From Lysobacteraceae bacterium (lineage in GTDB: Bacteria; Pseudomonadota; Gammaproteobacteria; Xanthomonadales; Xanthomonadaceae): 41,183 nucleotides of DNA. Positions 39,101 through 41,183 of the stretch are shown piece after piece; position 1 is the first letter of the stretch; every line of letters starts with the position of its first letter. The DNA is taken from NCBI GenBank assembly GCA_014879375.1, contig JACSSF010000137.1:1-41183 (forward strand), given 5' to 3'. Below the pieces are notes generated by a model that worked only from the letters and a program-made list of their open reading frames with translations, had not been told where the DNA came from and ran no database searches. The translations under genes were made by a program, and so were the position numbers.

Positions 39101-39550
39101 AGCGGCCTCCGGCGTGCCGGTAAGCACGCCCACGCTCATCGCCACCGCCTTGTATTGAAGGCTGACGTAAGGCACCGCGGCGATCAACGCCAGCACCGCG
39201 ACCAGCGCCGCCAACCCCGGTACACGGCCGTAACGTGAGGAGAGGAAATCCGCGATCGACACGATGCGGTGTTCGTTGCTGATCAGGATCAGTCGCTCGA
39301 GGATGCGCCAGCCGAACATCATCAGCAGGATCGGGCCAAGGTAGATCGGCAGGAAGCCGAGCCCGGTGCGCGCCGCCGAACCCACCGCGCCGTAGAACGT
39401 CCACGACGAGCAATACACCGCGAGTGCCAGCGCATAGATCGCCGGGCGCATCCGCACAGGCATCGCGCGTCGCTCGCCATAGCCCGCCACCGCGAACAAC
39501 AGGCCCACGTACAGGATGGATATCAGCAACAGTATCCAGCTCGGGATCAT
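36107..39550 (-). CDS. hybrid sensor kinase with sodium:solute-symporter-like sensor (CrbS/MxtR type)
   Basis: A 1147-residue protein. Residues 1 to about 500 hold some thirteen membrane helices with sodium:solute symporter features (WTFYGAVGSAARTGLGFLPI, ADFLSSRYGRVPGLAALVAV). A PAS domain (about 640-745; WNRQYQEMFGYPEA with Trp664) leads into a coiled coil (ALIEANETLEQRVAQRTREA). The kinase has the phospho-accepting His795 in AVSHDLLQPINAARLF and an ATPase with GLGLGLSICQRIA. The C-terminal receiver has Asp1077 in LLLVDYHLHDRLDG. This architecture is that of CrbS/MxtR, whose partner CrbR/ErdR activates acs. Here the likely partner is the regulator at 5639-6313, some 30 kb away. Sensing of acetate or its flux is inferred. 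Confidence 0.92.
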   Translation of the reverse strand: MIPSWILLLISILYVGLLFAVAGYGERRAMPVRMRPAIYALALAVYCSSWTFYGAVGSAARTGLGFLPIYLGPILLMMFGWRILERLILISNEHRIVSIADFLSSRYGRVPGLAALVAVLALIAAVPYVSLQYKAVAMSVGVLTGTPEAAATEVMADPALYVALALALFAILFGTRRTDATEHHRGMVLAVALESLLKLFAFVAVGLFALWHLPGEGEILSRIAASTRTVSTQPLPSNFVAQTLIAFLAVICLPRQFHVAVVECEDVRDLRVARWLFSGYLALISLLVVPLSLAGSHLFAGSAVSPDSYVLAMPLHFDRDLLALAAYLGGFSAATGMVIVASIALATMVSNDLVMPVILRLRGGAMGEGAIERQVLWVRRGSILALALMGFAYHRAVWGHGSLAEYGLLAFAAVAQFAPALIGGLYWRGGSRQGAWAGTLIGALVWAYTLFIPSLVNSGWLDWHDWLANGPGGIDWLRPEHLFGVQGGDALTRGVFWSLLLNTGLFVLVSMRWRPRLGDQLQAASFLDPYAQRPPMETGMHVANLRVADLIALAGRIVGERSTQRAFADYREGLGKPLAPDEVADRALIQFTERLLASAIGADSARLTLTSALRGSGLELGEVVGLLDHAGQALRFNQQMLMTTLENISQGVSVVDAEMRLVTWNRQYQEMFGYPEAMLYVGRPVADLIRWNAGRGEMGEGDVEMQIQRRLDHLRAGTPHLFERVRASGQVIEMRGQPLPGGGYVTTFSDVTAYKQAEQALIEANETLEQRVAQRTREAEDAQQAKTRFLAAVSHDLLQPINAARLFTSALRDSDSSEEQRHLGERVDTSLRAAEDLLDGLLDVSRLDANELKPEHAAFDAGDLLRELAAQYAPVASKRGLDLRVHVQPGLVIESDRRLLRRALQNFVANAMRYTRSGGVLLAARRHGNDVALQVWDTGAGIHAHHLAQIFDEFARFAAPDQDEGGLGLGLSICQRIARTLQHRLEVRSQVGRGSRFAIVVPRAEAALPPVIAKSETLPVDQSLAGLRVLCIDNDPDILDGMRSLLSRWQVEVRTAADVAGAMDELAREEPELLLVDYHLHDRLDGLALIDALRERTGRPLPAALLTGDGSIAVKEAAKARRCTVLTKPVKPAALRAFLSARHRGGG

Positions 39551-39656
39551 CGCGGAACGCTAGATGGCGATGGCTGGAGTGTACGCGTGCCCCTGGCCTG
39601 CGCCGATACGGCGATGGTCGAACACACCGCTCATCCCGCCATCGTTGCGACGCCGA

Positions 39657-41015
39657 TCATGCTTCGCTCGATGTCGCCAGCCAGCGCGATGCGAGCAACG
39701 CCGCGTCCACGCGCAGGTCGGGCACGGCAGTGGTCTCCCACAGGTTGCCCAGGCGCAGGCTGCCAATGGCGGCGATGGCAGGTCTTGCGATGCCCGATGC
39801 ATCGATCACGTTGCCTTGGGCATCGGTATCGATGCCGAGCCCGTGCGGGCCGGGACGCGCAAGGCCGGATTGCAGCATCCGGCGCAGCAACGGGTTGGGG
39901 AAGTGCGCGGCGCGGGTTTCGATGCCGGTCGCATTGACCAGCCACTGTGCATGCAGCGTGCCGACATCGCCAGCACGGTCATGCAGGCTGATCTCGATGC
40001 CGCCCTCGACATCGCGCGCCGCGTCCATGCGCCCGGCCAGATGATGCAACTCGCCTGCATCCGCCAGCGTTTGCAGCTGCGCGGCGACCTCGCCGGGAAT
40101 CCTGTGGCGATGCACATCCCAATAACGCACCACGTGGCGCAGGAACCGGCGCTGGTCCGCCACCGACAGGCTTTGCCACAGCTCGCGCACGTGATGGCGC
40201 AACGCATCCATCAGCGACTGCCAAGGCAGGCCTTCGACTTCCAGACGCTTGGCCGTTGCGCGCAGCATGCGCAATCGCTCGCGCAATCCCAACGCGGCCA
40301 GTGCCTCGATATCGACATCCACCGCCGGCTTCTTCGATGCATGTGCAAGGGGCAGCAAGCCATGCCGCGAGACCACCGTCACCTGCCCGCGATGGCCGCG
40401 TGCCTGCAGACCCAACACCACGTCCACCATGCTGAGCCCGCTCCCGACGATGACGACCGCATCATCCGCACCGATTACCTGCAGCCCGTCATGATCCCAG
40501 GCCGACAACACGCGCTGCGTATCGTCGGGATCGAACGGACAAGGGCGCGGACGATTGCCCGGGGCCAGGGCCAGATGGCGGGCGCGGACCTCGTCACCCG
40601 AGGCCAAGGTGACGACCACGGCATCAGCCTCGATGCGGACGTCCTGCGCATTGCCGCGCACGTGGGTCCATGCCGCCGGCGATGCAGCGCGTGCCTGCGC
40701 CAGGCGATTCGCCAGATACGCGGCGTAATCTCGGCGCGGCACAAAAGCCGCCGGATCCGCTGATCCATCTCGCTCCGTCAGGAATTGCACGAAATCATCC
40801 GGGCGCTCGGTAAACATGCTCATGCCGCCGGCAGGAACGTTCAACACGTGCGCGGGGTTGTCACTGCCGTAGGCCACGCCGCGCCCGGGCTCACCCGACT
40901 CGATCATGGCGATGCGCATGCCGGCCGGCGCCGCCTGCAGCAAGCGCACCGCCAGCAGTGTGCCGGCCGCGCCGCCGCCGATGATGGCGAAGTCAAATGC
41001 TTGCGTCGAAGTCAT
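39657..41015 (-). CDS. FAD/NAD(P)-binding oxidoreductase
   Basis: A 452-residue flavoprotein. The N-terminal Rossmann motif FAIIGGGAAGTLLAVRLL (residues 9-26) binds FAD. HVLNVPAGGMSMFTERPDDF and the second dinucleotide site VVIVGSGLSMVDVVLGL (about 187-203) place it in the FAD-NAD(P)-binding family with a DVDIEALAALGLRERLRMLR insert. The conserved WLVNATGIETR near 365 and AAIGSLRLGNLWETTAVPDL near the end complete the fold. Substrate and pathway are unknown; no partner gene is adjacent. The 106 bp between it and the kinase gene carry nothing recognised. Confidence 0.85.
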   Translation of the reverse strand: MTSTQAFDFAIIGGGAAGTLLAVRLLQAAPAGMRIAMIESGEPGRGVAYGSDNPAHVLNVPAGGMSMFTERPDDFVQFLTERDGSADPAAFVPRRDYAAYLANRLAQARAASPAAWTHVRGNAQDVRIEADAVVVTLASGDEVRARHLALAPGNRPRPCPFDPDDTQRVLSAWDHDGLQVIGADDAVVIVGSGLSMVDVVLGLQARGHRGQVTVVSRHGLLPLAHASKKPAVDVDIEALAALGLRERLRMLRATAKRLEVEGLPWQSLMDALRHHVRELWQSLSVADQRRFLRHVVRYWDVHRHRIPGEVAAQLQTLADAGELHHLAGRMDAARDVEGGIEISLHDRAGDVGTLHAQWLVNATGIETRAAHFPNPLLRRMLQSGLARPGPHGLGIDTDAQGNVIDASGIARPAIAAIGSLRLGNLWETTAVPDLRVDAALLASRWLATSSEA

Positions 41016-41065
41016 GCACGGTTCTTCCGCGAAGGTCGGGTGATGCTACCGGTGGCTTGTTAAGG

Positions 41066-41094
41066 CAAAGAAAAACCCGCCGATGGGCGGGTTT
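41066..41094 (-). terminator. rho-independent terminator of the rpmG transcript
   Basis: On the reverse strand AAACCCGCC (41094-41086), loop CATC, GGCGGGTTT (41081-41073), then TTCTTT. A 9-bp perfect stem 26 nt after the rpmG stop. Confidence 0.88.
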
Positions 41095-41120
41095 CTCAAG
41101 TCTTTGCAAGAAGCGAAGGC

Positions 41121-41183
41121 TTACTTGATCTTGCCTTCCTTGTAGATCACGTGCTTGCGGACGACGGGATCGTACTTCTTCAT
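41121..41183 (-). CDS. rpmG: 50S ribosomal protein L33 (3' end only)
   Basis: The last 20 codons and stop are in the window: MKKYDPVVRKHVIYKEGKIK, which matches the C-terminus of proteobacterial L33 (E. coli ends [20 protein letters not shown]). The Met here is internal; the true start is beyond the window edge. rpmB would be expected just upstream in this operon. The transcript is closed by the terminator at 41066-41094. Confidence 0.93.
   Translation of the reverse strand: MKKYDPVVRKHVIYKEGKIK

Overview
The window is high-GC gammaproteobacterial chromosome. Protein sequences, gene styles (TatABC, MutM, TtcA, RdgC, an E. coli-like thymidine kinase, a PlsB near 900 residues, a SYLF protein, a CrbS-type kinase) and codon use point to the Lysobacteraceae/Xanthomonadaceae (Lysobacter, Luteimonas, Thermomonas or a relative). 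This is inferred from the proteins alone. I see no rRNA, tRNA, CRISPR array, prophage or intact insertion sequence. Most of the window is ordinary, densely packed chromosome.

Layout. 1-2377: end of a small membrane protein, then leftward tatA-tatB-tatC-RDD. 2439-5244: a SYLF lipid-binding protein (left) and hemH plus an alpha/beta hydrolase (right). 5250-11976: an acetate module. Leftward acs, a CrbR-type response regulator and an NTF2-like protein diverge from a rightward DcaP-like porin, a YjcH/DUF485 protein and ActP. 12196-16352: an M13 metallopeptidase lipoprotein and a secreted subtilase. 16349-17916: an EF-hand protein and a fatty-acid desaturase (left). 18051-22306: mutM, an ECF sigma factor and a membrane Ser/Thr kinase with a large repeat domain. 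22303-22929: tdk. 22930-24937: an AT-richer island with two tandem Sel1-type paralogues and the wreck of a third. 25015-27970: rep helicase and a P4-type acid phosphatase. 27957-28090: a structured intergenic region ending in a strong terminator, possibly a small RNA. 28168-33060: an unknown lipoprotein, plsB and cfa. 33082-36110: DUF465 protein (left), ttcA, rdgC and a YgjP-type metalloprotein. 36107-39550: a 1147-residue CrbS-type hybrid kinase with a transporter-like sensor. 39657-41015: an FAD/NAD(P)-binding protein. 41121-41183: the 3' end of rpmG (L33).

How genes work together. The porin, YjcH/ActP and Acs form a route from outer membrane to acetyl-CoA. The regulator next to acs and the distant hybrid kinase look like the two halves of the CrbS/CrbR acetate-switch system. 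PlsB, Cfa and the desaturase all shape membrane phospholipids. The sigma factor and kinase are directly adjacent, and the sigma factor has a threonine where acidic residues are usual, which fits control by phosphorylation.

The points most worth a second look are the Sel1 paralogue array with its unrecognised C-terminal domain, the sigma-factor/kinase pair, the candidate small RNA at 27991-28090, the cfa start codon buried in an 11-bp stem, and the thymidine kinase that has lost most of its zinc ligands.
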